DNA of 64,000 nucleotides from positions 1,663,823 to 1,727,822 of the forward strand of contig NZ_AP025481.1 of the NCBI RefSeq assembly GCF_024347435.1, read 5' to 3'. This DNA comes from Vibrio cyclitrophicus (GTDB taxonomy: Bacteria > Pseudomonadota > Gammaproteobacteria > Enterobacterales > Vibrionaceae). Below, one piece after another: positions 26,663 through 34,914 of the stretch (position 1 is its first letter; every line of letters begins with the position of its first letter). The notes below the pieces were generated by a model, which had not been told where the DNA came from, made no database searches, and saw nothing but the letters and a program-made list of their open reading frames with translations. The position numbers and the translations under genes are program-made.

Positions 26663-28003
26663 ATGTTTGGATTTCTGCGATCAACAACGTCAAATAGCCA
26701 TACCTTAAGTGATGATCAGGTTAATCAGAGTTATCGGTACTGGCGCCTTCATATAATGTTAGGGATGTATGTTGGCTATGCTGGCTTTTATTTCACTCGT
26801 AAAACCTTCAATTATGCCGCACCGGCAATGATCACCGATCTTGGTTTAGACAAAGGTGACATCGGCCTAATTGGCACTCTGTTTTATCTCTCCTATGGCT
26901 TGTCCAAATTTATTTCAGGTACGATATCGGATCGTTCAAATCCTCGTTACTTTATGGGGTTGGGCCTAATTGCGACAGGCTTGATCAATATAGCGTTTGG
27001 CTTTTCTAGTTCGTTGGCTACGTTTATCTCGCTTTGGGTGCTCAATGCATGGTTCCAAGGATGGGGTTGGCCTTCATGTTCTAAGCTGTTGACGACTTGG
27101 TATTCTCGATCGGAAAGAGGGTTTCGTTGGGCTATCTGGAATACGGCGCATAACGTCGGCGGGGCACTAATCCCTATTCTTGTTGGCTATTTGACTCTCC
27201 AATACAGTTGGCGAGCTGGTTTTATATGGCCTGGTATGATTGGTATTTTTATTGGTCTTATCGTCTGTTGGCGTTTACGTGATAAGCCCACCACCATGGG
27301 ACTGCCGACGGTAGGAAAGTGGCGAAATGATCAATTAGAGTTAGCGCAAGAGAGCCATGGGCAAGGGTTAAGCTATCGAGAAATATTGAAAACCTATGTG
27401 TTCAGTAATAAGTACATTTGGCTGCTCGCCTTTAGTTACGTGTTGGTTTACATAGTAAGAACCGCGGTTAACGACTGGGGTAATTTATATTTAACCGAGG
27501 AACACAGTTACAATTTGATAAACGCCAACGCTGCATTGTCTCTGTTTGAGATTGGAGGTTTCGTTGGTTCACTTGTTGCAGGGTGGGGCTCAGATAGACT
27601 GTTTGGTGGCAATCGAGGCCCGATGAATATCCTGTTTTCGATTGGTATCTTCCTCTCGGTATCGGCTTTATGGTTGATGCCTCTAACCAATTTTGTGTTT
27701 CAAGCCGCGGGGCTGTTTTGTGTTGGTTTTTTTGTTTTCGGTCCTCAAATGCTGATTGGTATGGCGGCAGCTGAATGTTCGCATAAAGACTCTGCTGGAG
27801 CCGCAACAGGCTTTGTTGGATTATTTGCTTATATGGGTGCTGCACTCTCTGGTTATCCATTAGCGGTCGTTCTCGAAACTTACGGTTGGAGCGGATTCTT
27901 CATTACCATCTCGATTTGTGCCGCCGTTATTGGGCTGCTTCTCCTTCCTTTCCTACAAGCTCAATCACCTCAGAAAAGTGCCGAGGTTCGCTCTGGTTTG
28001 TAA
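26663..28003 (+). CDS. uhpC: Sugar-phosphate sensor UhpC
   Basis: 446 residues, a major-facilitator protein related to UhpT that acts mainly as the receptor for external glucose-6-phosphate and controls UhpB. About 12 membrane segments; GYAGFYFTRKTFNYAAPAMI and IWNTAHNVGGALIPILVGY are the paralogous equivalents of UhpT signatures. I chose ATG 26663; an in-frame TTG at 26651 would overlap uhpB. It is the last gene of uhpABC. Confidence 0.93.
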   Translation: MFGFLRSTTSNSHTLSDDQVNQSYRYWRLHIMLGMYVGYAGFYFTRKTFNYAAPAMITDLGLDKGDIGLIGTLFYLSYGLSKFISGTISDRSNPRYFMGLGLIATGLINIAFGFSSSLATFISLWVLNAWFQGWGWPSCSKLLTTWYSRSERGFRWAIWNTAHNVGGALIPILVGYLTLQYSWRAGFIWPGMIGIFIGLIVCWRLRDKPTTMGLPTVGKWRNDQLELAQESHGQGLSYREILKTYVFSNKYIWLLAFSYVLVYIVRTAVNDWGNLYLTEEHSYNLINANAALSLFEIGGFVGSLVAGWGSDRLFGGNRGPMNILFSIGIFLSVSALWLMPLTNFVFQAAGLFCVGFFVFGPQMLIGMAAAECSHKDSAGAATGFVGLFAYMGAALSGYPLAVVLETYGWSGFFITISICAAVIGLLLLPFLQAQSPQKSAEVRSGL

Positions 28004-28021
28004 GGGGTTTCTTCGTAAATA

Positions 28022-28062
28022 AGATAGCTGCTATTGGCCCTCTGGTTATTGTGTAGCTATCT
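28022..28062 (+). terminator. Weak hairpin after uhpC
   Basis: AGATAGCT (28022-28029) pairs with AGCTATCT (28055-28062) across a 25-base loop; the downstream sequence is only moderately T-rich. Possible terminator of uhpABC. Confidence 0.4.
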
Positions 28063-28093
28063 AATCTTTAGAATTTTATACGTAGTATTCAAA

Positions 28094-28109
28094 TGTGACT
28101 CTTTTCACG
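28094..28109. promoter_or_regulatory. CRP-like site upstream of manA
   Basis: TGTGA-CTCTTT-TCACG differs from TGTGA-N6-TCACA at one base. It begins 39 bp before the element at 28133, exactly as at uhpT. Confidence 0.7.
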
Positions 28110-28132
28110 TTTTTCATTTGTCTCATTTGTTT

Positions 28133-28175
28133 CTAAGAATTTTTCCTATTGCGTCTAAGACCCCATCTCATGTGG
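28133..28175. promoter_or_regulatory. Candidate UhpA-binding element upstream of manA
   Basis: A copy of the 43-bp uhpT promoter block: the 13 bases CTAAGAATTTTTC are identical, as are TCTAAGACCC and TCTCATG. The CTAAGA direct repeats keep their 22-bp spacing, while the central inverted copy is degenerate. Confidence 0.6.
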
Positions 28176-28269
28176 GTTCTAGCCGTACTCTGTAGTCTTT
28201 CTAATTATCTTACGTTATTAGAATCTGCTCTTTTGAATTGTGTTCAAGGGGCTCACTACGGAAAGCATC

Positions 28270-29475
28270 ATGTCACTCAGCCATCTCTCAGAACCCTCAT
28301 TCTTCCCTATGGTAAACACCATTCAAAACTATGCATGGGGAAGTATTTCTTCGATACGTGAACTGTTCGGTTTTAAGAATGAGTCACAACAACCGCAAGC
28401 GGAAGTTTGGATGGGCGCTCACCCAAAAGGGTGTTCAATGGTGATGTTTGACCAAAATCCGTTGTCTTTATCTGACCTGATTAATAAAGATAGATCGGCA
28501 TATTTGTCTGCAGATATAGCAAAAGAGTTTGGCGAATTACCGTTTCTGCTCAAAATATTAGCGGCAGATAAGGCCTTGTCCATTCAGGTTCACCCGAGTA
28601 AAAAGCAAGCTGAAGAAGGTTATTCTAAGGAAGAGCAAGCTGGAATCCCTTTAACAGCAGGGAATCGCAATTACAAAGACTCGAACCACAAACCTGAATT
28701 GGTTTACGCGATCACTGAATATCAAGCGATGAATGGCTTTCGAGAATATGAAGAGATCATGGCGTTGTTCAAGCAATTGAGATCTTTCGAGATCACAAGC
28801 TTGGTAGAAGACTTTAGCAGCAACCTCACTCCTCAAGGTTTAGAAGCATTTTTCTGTGCGCTATTAACATTGAATGATCAGAAGAAATCTAACGCATTGG
28901 GTGAGCTGTTGGCCTACGCTCGTGCTCATCAAGACCAAGCTGAATTTTCCTTAATTGTCGAGCTCAACGAGCAGTACCCTAATGACGTAGGCCTTTTTTC
29001 AGTCTTGCTTTTAAATTTGATCACATTGAAGCCTGGCGAAGCTATGTATTTGAAGGCCAATACACCGCATGCCTATCTGAAAGGAACGGGGTTAGAGGTC
29101 ATGGCGAACTCCGACAATGTGTTACGTGCTGGCTTAACGTCAAAACATATCGATGTACCAGAATTGGTTAAGTGCACACGATTCGAACCAATATCGTTTA
29201 ACAATTTGATATTGGCGCCCTCTAAGGTTGGACGATGCGATAGCTACGAGATCCCTGTCAGTGACTTCAATTTCAATATCATTCAATGTCCTGAAAATGA
29301 AGCAATAACAACAGGGAGTGCTGAAATACTCATGGCAATAGATAACGATCTGACTCTTACCAACGAACAAGGTGTGAGCTTAACGTTAACTAAAGGTGAG
29401 TCAGTGTTTATTCCTGCTTACATTGGCCATTATGTGGTGAGCAGTAAGGGACGAATAGCGAGAGCTTTTAGCTAG
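28270..29475 (+). CDS. manA: Mannose-6-phosphate isomerase, class I
   Basis: A cytosolic zinc enzyme interconverting mannose-6-phosphate and fructose-6-phosphate. 401 residues. Family features: NYAWGS at the start, AEVWMGAHPKG, KILAADKALSIQVHPSK (Zn-ligand region), NHKPELVYAIT (Zn ligand Glu), LKANTPHAYLKGTGLEVMANSDNVLRAGLTSKH (catalytic region, Zn His and RAGLTxK). The ATG at 28270 has GGAAAG six bases upstream. The uhp-like promoter suggests it converts mannose-6-phosphate brought in by UhpT into glycolysis. A second housekeeping manA may exist elsewhere (inference). Confidence 0.93.
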   Translation: MSLSHLSEPSFFPMVNTIQNYAWGSISSIRELFGFKNESQQPQAEVWMGAHPKGCSMVMFDQNPLSLSDLINKDRSAYLSADIAKEFGELPFLLKILAADKALSIQVHPSKKQAEEGYSKEEQAGIPLTAGNRNYKDSNHKPELVYAITEYQAMNGFREYEEIMALFKQLRSFEITSLVEDFSSNLTPQGLEAFFCALLTLNDQKKSNALGELLAYARAHQDQAEFSLIVELNEQYPNDVGLFSVLLLNLITLKPGEAMYLKANTPHAYLKGTGLEVMANSDNVLRAGLTSKHIDVPELVKCTRFEPISFNNLILAPSKVGRCDSYEIPVSDFNFNIIQCPENEAITTGSAEILMAIDNDLTLTNEQGVSLTLTKGESVFIPAYIGHYVVSSKGRIARAFS

Positions 29476-29531
29476 TGTGCTTTTTTATCTCGTCAGTTCG
29501 TCTTCATAATCTTGCAAAAGCAGTATCAGAT

Positions 29532-29776
29532 TTAAGGCTCACGGTTTAGGTGAAGAACTAGCCCCATGAAATAATCATAGCTATCGTCTATGACTTGGTA
29601 GCCAAGCGCCTGATAAAAACTGATGGCGAGGGTGCTACTTCTAAAGCTCGACAGAGTGACTTGGTTACGTTGTTCTTTCATGGCCTTATTGCAGATGATG
29701 GTCATGATTTCTTTACCTAAAAACGAAAAGCCATGCGTAATGCATGGCTTAAAATCGGGCAGTAAGAACGTTGTGA
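29532..29776 (-). pseudogene. C-terminal remnant of a GNAT acetyltransferase
   Basis: On the minus strand, directly in frame after the stop of the DUF465 gene, an open stretch reads LGKEIMTIICNKAMKEQRN and then LAISFYQALGYQVIDDSYDY before a stop at 29532. FYQALGYQV is the typical GNAT motif-B ending. The N-terminal half and any start are missing, and the terminator of the upstream gene lies within it, so it is probably a broken gene end. A short functional ORF starting at an internal ATG is less likely. Confidence 0.55.
29723..29751 (-). terminator. Terminator of DUF465 gene
   Basis: AAGCCATGC and GCATGGCTT form a 9-bp perfect stem (29729-29737 with 29743-29751). On the minus strand it is followed by TTCGTTTTT, 27 bases after the DUF465 stop. 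Confidence 0.75.
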
Positions 29777-29777
29777 T

Positions 29778-30041
29778 TTAAACGATCTTAAGCGCGTGAT
29801 GTCGAGTAAGTTGCTTATGTAGCGAGTCTTTTAATGCCATGCGTTCTACTTTGAGGTTGTGCATGCTGTCGTCATCGATTGGGCTGCCAGAAATTTCTAG
29901 TTGGCGGATGTCGTAGTCGAGTTGGTGGTATTTCTGCATGTCTGCTTTGAATTTTTCGTCGTCGTGGTTGAGCTGAACAATGTCTAATTTAAGATCTGGG
30001 AAATCTAAGATAAAGGCATGGTTTTCATTGAGCATTGGCAC
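29778..30041 (-). CDS. DUF465/YdcH-family protein
   Basis: 87 residues, entirely helical and charged, resembling YdcH (DUF465): a core with KFKADMQKYHQLDYDIRQLE and LKVERMALKDSLHKQL gives an antiparallel coiled coil. Function unknown. AGGAAGTG before the ATG is a good ribosome-binding site. Monocistronic with its own terminator. Confidence 0.83.
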   Translation of the reverse strand: MPMLNENHAFILDFPDLKLDIVQLNHDDEKFKADMQKYHQLDYDIRQLEISGSPIDDDSMHNLKVERMALKDSLHKQLTRHHALKIV

Positions 30042-30220
30042 TTCCTCTCTAGTCGTATTACTAACAGTATAGAAGCAATTTATCGAAAGAAATGTGGTTC
30101 AAAACACAAAGCAGTAAAGCGATCAGAAAAGGGCTCAAACTCGTGGAATGGTCCGCGAATTTGTGCCCTTTTTAATATCTATCGTTATACGTTTATAACT
30201 TTAGGCCTATCGTATGAGGC

Positions 30221-31210
30221 TTACTTCGCTTGCTTGCCAGAACGTTGCTGTTCTTTGAGCGCCAGCTTTTCTTTCTTACGCTGCTCAATAAGATGAGCGG
30301 CTTCGCCACCTACGTGGGTTTCGCCACGGGCGTTAGAAAGTTGAACTTGCTTTTCACGTTCGCGGAAACGGGCTTTCTGCTCGTCGCTGTGCTTATCAAT
30401 ACATTTAGGGCAGCTTACGCCTTTCTCAAAGTGCTCAGACGCTTTGTCTTCATCTGTGATTGGCAGGCGACAAGCGTTACACACGTCGTAACCGCTCTTC
30501 TCTAGCTGGTGGTTTACCGCAACACGACCATCAAATACGTAGCAGTCGCCTTCCCACATGCTCTCTTCTTCTGGCACTTCTTCTAAGTACTTCAGAATGC
30601 CGCCTTCAAGGTGGTATACCTCATCAAAACCTTGCTCTTTCATGTAGGCTGTTGATTTTTCACAACGAATACCACCCGTACAGAACATCGCGACTTTTTT
30701 GTGTTTCTTAGGGTCGAGGTTATCTGCCACGTATTGAGGGAATTCACGGAAGGTTTCTGTGTTTGGGTTTACAGCATTTTTGAATGTACCGATATCGACT
30801 TCGTAGTCGTTACGAGTATCAACCAAGATTATATCTGGATCAGAGATGAGGTCGTTCCATTCGTTTGGCTTAACGTAAGTACCGACAACATGGCGAGGGT
30901 CGATACCTTCAACGCCCATGGTTACGATCTCTTTCTTGAGTTTCACCTTGGTACGGTTGAATGGCTGTTCTTCGTTGAATGATTCTTTATAAACAACGTC
31001 CGCTAAGCGAGTGTCTTGCTTAAACCATTGAAGAAGTGCATCGATAGATTCGCGTTTACCTGCAACAGTACCGTTGATGCCTTCACTCGCAAGTAGCAAA
31101 GTACCGCGGATTTTGTTGGCTTCTAGCACTTCAGTTAGTGGCTGGCGAATTTCTTGGTAATCATCAAGTGCAACGAATTTATACAGAGCACATACAACAT
31201 ATTGAGACAT
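30221..31210 (-). CDS. trhO: tRNA uridine(34) hydroxylase, rhodanese type
   Basis: 329 residues. It catalyses oxygen-dependent 5-hydroxylation of U34 in certain tRNAs, a step toward cmo5U/mo5U. Order: N-terminal acylphosphatase-like domain ([29 protein letters not shown]), rhodanese domain ([21 protein letters not shown]; active-site loop [15 protein letters not shown] with the catalytic Cys), then a Cys-rich tail ([14 protein letters not shown]) and a basic C-terminus. Length and order match YceA/TrhO. Stand-alone gene; the 247-base spacer upstream shows only presumed promoter sequence. Confidence 0.94.
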   Translation of the reverse strand: MSQYVVCALYKFVALDDYQEIRQPLTEVLEANKIRGTLLLASEGINGTVAGKRESIDALLQWFKQDTRLADVVYKESFNEEQPFNRTKVKLKKEIVTMGVEGIDPRHVVGTYVKPNEWNDLISDPDIILVDTRNDYEVDIGTFKNAVNPNTETFREFPQYVADNLDPKKHKKVAMFCTGGIRCEKSTAYMKEQGFDEVYHLEGGILKYLEEVPEEESMWEGDCYVFDGRVAVNHQLEKSGYDVCNACRLPITDEDKASEHFEKGVSCPKCIDKHSDEQKARFREREKQVQLSNARGETHVGGEAAHLIEQRKKEKLALKEQQRSGKQAK

Positions 31211-31457
31211 GGTTTTTCCTTTCTGCGAGCTGGAACGTAAATCCAGAGCGTTTACCTGTTATTTGCCATAAATGTCGATAGAGCGACGTTGTGTCGTTCT
31301 CAGTCTACAGCGGTAGGCTTATTAAAATCAGGCGCAGTATAACTAAGGCGGTGTAGGACAAAAACCAACCAAATGTAGGGCTATTTAGCATTGTTTATTG
31401 TGTGGGTTTGCAGGTGTTGAAAGGATGTTTATTTAATTGGCTTGAGGTATTTGAGGT

Positions 31458-31904
31458 TCATTGAACGTTACGCTTTGAATTTATGTAGTACCTCATTTCT
31501 ATGAGTTGGTGTTCTCCAACGATTTCTACTTCACGGATAAACTCAAAGCCAAATTTTTCGTAGTAATTCTTTAAGTATTGATGGGCGTGAATTTCAATGA
31601 CTTTGGCACCCTGTTGAGTCGCATGTTCTAGAAGTGCGGCTACCATTTTAGAAGCAATACCTAAACCTCGATACGATTGCAAGACGGCAACACGAGCCAT
31701 AATGGCGTGTCCGCAGTCATCAATATATAAGCGAGCGGTTGCTACCAGATTTTCAGCATCGGTGACTAAGACGTGATGCGATATTGGATCTAGGCCATCG
31801 AGGTCTAAAACTTCAGGGATAGCTTGCTCTACAACAAATACTTGATTGCGAATGAATTGCGCCTTACGTATGAGATCTGGGCTGTTGCCAACGGTCACTT
31901 CCAT
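31458..31904 (-). CDS. GNAT-family N-acetyltransferase
   Basis: 148 residues, complete GNAT domain. IRNQVFVVEQAIPEVLDLDGLD resembles the ElaA branch. The acetyl-CoA loop is RVAVLQSYRGLGIASKMV, and YYEKFGFEFI is the C-terminal motif. It acetylates a small amine of unknown identity. It lies 18 bases after the second GNAT gene on the same strand; the two are probably co-transcribed. Confidence 0.85.
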   Translation of the reverse strand: MEVTVGNSPDLIRKAQFIRNQVFVVEQAIPEVLDLDGLDPISHHVLVTDAENLVATARLYIDDCGHAIMARVAVLQSYRGLGIASKMVAALLEHATQQGAKVIEIHAHQYLKNYYEKFGFEFIREVEIVGEHQLIEMRYYINSKRNVQ

Positions 31905-31922
31905 TTGATTTTTCCATTTTGC

Positions 31923-32393
31923 CTAACGAATGTGATTAAACATAACATATTGAGGACCAGCAGCCCCTCCAAGATAGAGTACTTCCGAATCTTGGAACCC
32001 ACCTTTCTGATAACAAACCTTGGCCGCTGGATTCTTACAGTTTACGGTAAGATAAATAGAGTGGTAGCCGCTGTAGTGTATGGCGATGTACAGTACTAAT
32101 GCTCGCACAGCGCGTGTACCAATCCCTTTTCCTTGTTGGCTTTGGTCTATGACAAAAGTTCTTAGGCCGATGGCGGTGTTCGGGCAAAAGTCATAGTTAG
32201 ATGCGTAATCCGTGTCGATTTTGAAAAAGCCGACGATGTCATTGTCTAATCTGATGACATGTAGGTGGGTAGTATCGCTAGCTTCTGCTAAAAACTCTTT
32301 AGCTGTACCTGCAAACTTAACTTGTTCTGGAGCTAGTTGAATCGATTTTATTGCCTCGATATGTCTGTCGGCTAATTTTTCAATTCTAATCAT
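31923..32393 (-). CDS. GNAT-family N-acetyltransferase
   Basis: 156 residues. The acetyl-CoA pyrophosphate loop reads GLRTFVIDQSQQGKGIGTRAV (QxxGxG/A), with NCKNPAAKVCYQKGGF as the following motif. It resembles SpeG/RimI-type small acetyltransferases but I cannot assign a substrate. First gene of a two-GNAT unit. Confidence 0.83.
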   Translation of the reverse strand: MIRIEKLADRHIEAIKSIQLAPEQVKFAGTAKEFLAEASDTTHLHVIRLDNDIVGFFKIDTDYASNYDFCPNTAIGLRTFVIDQSQQGKGIGTRAVRALVLYIAIHYSGYHSIYLTVNCKNPAAKVCYQKGGFQDSEVLYLGGAAGPQYVMFNHIR

Positions 32394-32420
32394 CTTGGGT
32401 CCTTATTCCTATACGAAATC

Positions 32421-32460
32421 AGCCAGTGTTAAGTCTCTGAGTTGAGAATTAACACTGGCT
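32421..32460. other. Long perfect hairpin between aminotransferase and GNAT genes
   Basis: AGCCAGTGTTAA pairs perfectly with 32449-32460 (12 bp, 16-base loop). No T-run on either side, so a classic intrinsic terminator is uncertain; it could limit read-through from the aminotransferase gene. Confidence 0.55.
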
Positions 32461-32527
32461 GAATCGTTATTGCTTGAACCGTAATAAGCTTATCAATCAA
32501 TAATCCAAGCTGTCTGTACAATCAAGA

Positions 32528-33676
32528 TCATGATTGGTTAAGTACTTCCGCTAAGCGTTTCACCGCTTCGGTTAATTCTTCTGGGTTGGCATTGGTGAAG
32601 TTCAAGCGAAGTGCAGCTTTTGCTTCGTCAGCCTTTGGATAGAATACTGGGCTTGGTACAACCGCCACACCATTAGAGAGTAGAGTTTTAGCCAGTTCGA
32701 AGGTGTCGCAGTCTGGGATTTCAACCCAAATGAACATCCCGCCATCTACGGCTTTTAACACGCAATCTGCAGGCAGTTTTTTTTCTAGTTCTGAAAATAA
32801 CACTTCATAACGAGACTTGTACAGTGTGCGAATGTTTTCCATATGTACGTTGAAGTCTTCATGTTTCAGAAGACCGACAAGCAGCGCTTGCATAGGTACA
32901 CTTGAGTGTAAGTCAGCGCCTTGTTTCACTTTGATCAGTGGCTCAAGGTAGCTGCGCTTACCTGTTACCGCACCAATACGTAAACCTGGCGATGCAATTT
33001 TAGAGAATGAACGAAGAACGATAGAGTTGTCAGGGCAGAGCGAAGAAACTAACGGCAGTTCTGTACCTGTGAAACGTAGCTCACGGTATGGTGCATCTTC
33101 AATGAATGCCACGTTGTATTTGATACACAGCTCAGCTACTTTTTGACGAGTTTCTGTTGCCCAGCACACCCCTGTTGGGTTATGGAAATCAGGCACAGCA
33201 TAGAACATCTTGGGTGATTGCTGTGCAAAGCACGTTTCCAGTTCGTCTAGGTTCGGGCCAAATTCTGTTTGAGACACGGTCGCAATTTTTGCTTGAACGA
33301 GGCCAAACACCTGCATCGCACCTAAGTAGCTTGGCGCTTCCATCACAACCACATCACCTGGGTCGACATACGCACGCGCAATCAAATCCAAACCTTGCTG
33401 AGAGCCAGTACAAATCATTGCCGTGTGTGACTCTGGCAATTGGTAGCTTTGCGTTAGGTGCTCAAGCAAAGGGCCATAACCAGCAGTCGACCCATATTGG
33501 AAAACTTCCGGCATGTTCGCTAGGTCTTCTAACGTTGGCTTCATTAAATCAATAGGGAACGTTTTCTCATCTGGCAAACCACCGGCCAATGAAATGACAT
33601 TTGGATCGCTTGCGGCTGCGAGAATTTCTCGGATGTAAGAAGACTGAATTTGTTGCAGTGATTGTGCGATTTCCAT
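32528..33676 (-). CDS. PLP-dependent aminotransferase (2-aminoadipate/valine type)
   Basis: 382 residues, fold-type I. VISLAGGLPDEKTFP opens the domain, CTGSQQGLDLIARAYVDPGDVV binds PLP phosphate, PDFHNPTGVCW and EDAPYRELRF hold the ring-contacting Asn and Asp, and SFSKIASPGLRIG carries the Schiff-base Lys. It lacks the GntR N-terminus of MocR proteins. Probable substrates are branched-chain, aromatic or 2-aminoadipate amino acids. It is divergent from an AraC-type regulator whose direct-repeat operator lies in the shared promoter. Confidence 0.88.
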   Translation of the reverse strand: MEIAQSLQQIQSSYIREILAAASDPNVISLAGGLPDEKTFPIDLMKPTLEDLANMPEVFQYGSTAGYGPLLEHLTQSYQLPESHTAMICTGSQQGLDLIARAYVDPGDVVVMEAPSYLGAMQVFGLVQAKIATVSQTEFGPNLDELETCFAQQSPKMFYAVPDFHNPTGVCWATETRQKVAELCIKYNVAFIEDAPYRELRFTGTELPLVSSLCPDNSIVLRSFSKIASPGLRIGAVTGKRSYLEPLIKVKQGADLHSSVPMQALLVGLLKHEDFNVHMENIRTLYKSRYEVLFSELEKKLPADCVLKAVDGGMFIWVEIPDCDTFELAKTLLSNGVAVVPSPVFYPKADEAKAALRLNFTNANPEELTEAVKRLAEVLNQS

Positions 33677-33745
33677 TTGTAGTGTCTCGTCATTTTCGTT
33701 TTTATTTTATGGTTTGATATTACACGGCAATTGTAAAAAACAGCG

Positions 33746-33781
33746 TGTCCATTTATGCTTATAAACATGTCCATTTATGCT
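33746..33781. promoter_or_regulatory. 14-bp direct repeat, probable AraC-type operator
   Basis: TGTCCATTTATGCT occurs perfectly at 33746-33759 and 33768-33781, a 22-bp period (two helical turns), as preferred by AraC-family dimers. It lies in the divergent aminotransferase/araC promoter, 10 bp before the regulator's ATG. Confidence 0.7.
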
Positions 33782-33790
33782 ATTTAAACG

Positions 33791-34660
33791 ATGTCGCGAC
33801 AACACATATCTAGAATCAATGATGTTCTGTTCTATATTCACCAAGACATCAGTCAGCCTTTGTCGGCCAAAGCGCTCTCTGAGATCGCAGCTTATTCCGA
33901 ACAGCATTTTCATCGTACTTTCAAAAGTGTTGTGGGGGAGTCGCTGCACCAATACATTCGACGTACCCGAATGGAGTATGCGGCTAATCAATTGATGTTT
34001 GATACCACGTCGTCAGTGGTAGAAATTGCCAACAAGTGTGGCTTTAGTTCGGTGTCTTCGTTCAGTCGAGCATTTAAGGCGACTTTTAATATGTCGCCGG
34101 GTGAATGGCGTAAACACGACTTACAAATAGCTGAAAAACCCTATCTGAAAGATCCTGAAGTGGCGGCGGGCTATTTGAATGTGGCGCAGAGAGTGTTACC
34201 TGAACCGAAGATCGTTGAAGTGCCTGAGCGCATGGCTGCCTACGTTCGACATATGGGCTACAACCGCTCTATTCGCAATGCTTGGTTGATACTGAAAGCG
34301 TGGGCGAACTCTGAACAGCGTGATTTTTCGAGTCAGTTCGGCTTGCATCACTCTAACCCTGCCTGGGTCGAAATGGATCAGTGTCGTTATGTGGCATGTA
34401 TTACGATCGATGAACCGATTAAGTATCGCAGTGTTGTGAATCAGATGGTGATTCCAGGTGGTTTGCATGCCGTTTTTCGACTTAATGGCCGCTATGGTGA
34501 ACTGCTACCACAGATTAGTATGGTGTTAGAAAAGTGGCTACCTACGTCTGGCTTTAAACAGCGCTCTACTCCTGCGTATGTGCATTATCATCAGAATCAT
34601 TTTCTCAACAGTGATGAAGTGTTTGAACTCGATTTTTATCTTCCGGTGAGCTTCTACTAA
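33791..34660 (+). CDS. AraC-family regulator with GyrI-like effector domain
   Basis: 289 residues. Unlike most AraC proteins the DNA-binding part is N-terminal: LSAKALSEIAAYSEQHFHRTFKS then VVEIANKCGFSSVSSFSRAFKA and MSPGEWRK. The C-terminal half (VVEVPERMAAYVRHMGYN, YRSVVNQMVIPGGLHAVFRLNGRYGEL) is a GyrI/SbmC-like small-molecule binding domain, as in Rob and BmrR. No clear ribosome-binding site precedes the ATG, so translation may be leaderless or weak. It probably controls the divergent aminotransferase and itself. Confidence 0.88.
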   Translation: MSRQHISRINDVLFYIHQDISQPLSAKALSEIAAYSEQHFHRTFKSVVGESLHQYIRRTRMEYAANQLMFDTTSSVVEIANKCGFSSVSSFSRAFKATFNMSPGEWRKHDLQIAEKPYLKDPEVAAGYLNVAQRVLPEPKIVEVPERMAAYVRHMGYNRSIRNAWLILKAWANSEQRDFSSQFGLHHSNPAWVEMDQCRYVACITIDEPIKYRSVVNQMVIPGGLHAVFRLNGRYGELLPQISMVLEKWLPTSGFKQRSTPAYVHYHQNHFLNSDEVFELDFYLPVSFY

Positions 34661-34710
34661 CCGACCTAAAGCTACCTATTTGGCTCGCTAGCGTAAATTC
34701 ACTTAATCGA

Positions 34711-34771
34711 TGGTTGTGCTGTTTTCTTGAACCAGACTTTGCTCTTTTGTTGAGAAAAATTAGCACAACCA
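34711..34771. repeat. Inverted repeat with 10-bp arms
   Basis: TGGTTGTGCT (34711-34720) and AGCACAACCA (34762-34771) are perfectly complementary across 41 bases, with additional internal pairing TTTTCT/AGAAAA. It lies between the AraC-type gene and the MATE gene. No T-run; role unknown. Confidence 0.6.
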
Positions 34772-34914
34772 ATGGCAGCTAACGATTCTATGCAGGTGAA
34801 CTAAGATAAAGGTGCTTTGTTGATACTTTACCCCAGTAAATGATGACAACGTACGGATTAAACGATAGCATCCCGTTCTAATTGCAAATAGTTCTTAATA
34901 TCACTCGCTAGAAT

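Noticed and set aside
29729..29751. Palindrome considered as an operator
   Set aside because: Position just after the DUF465 stop and the T-rich sequence on the minus strand make it a terminator.
32421..32460. Intrinsic terminator of the aminotransferase gene
   Set aside because: Perfect stem but no T-run on either strand, so reported only as a hairpin.
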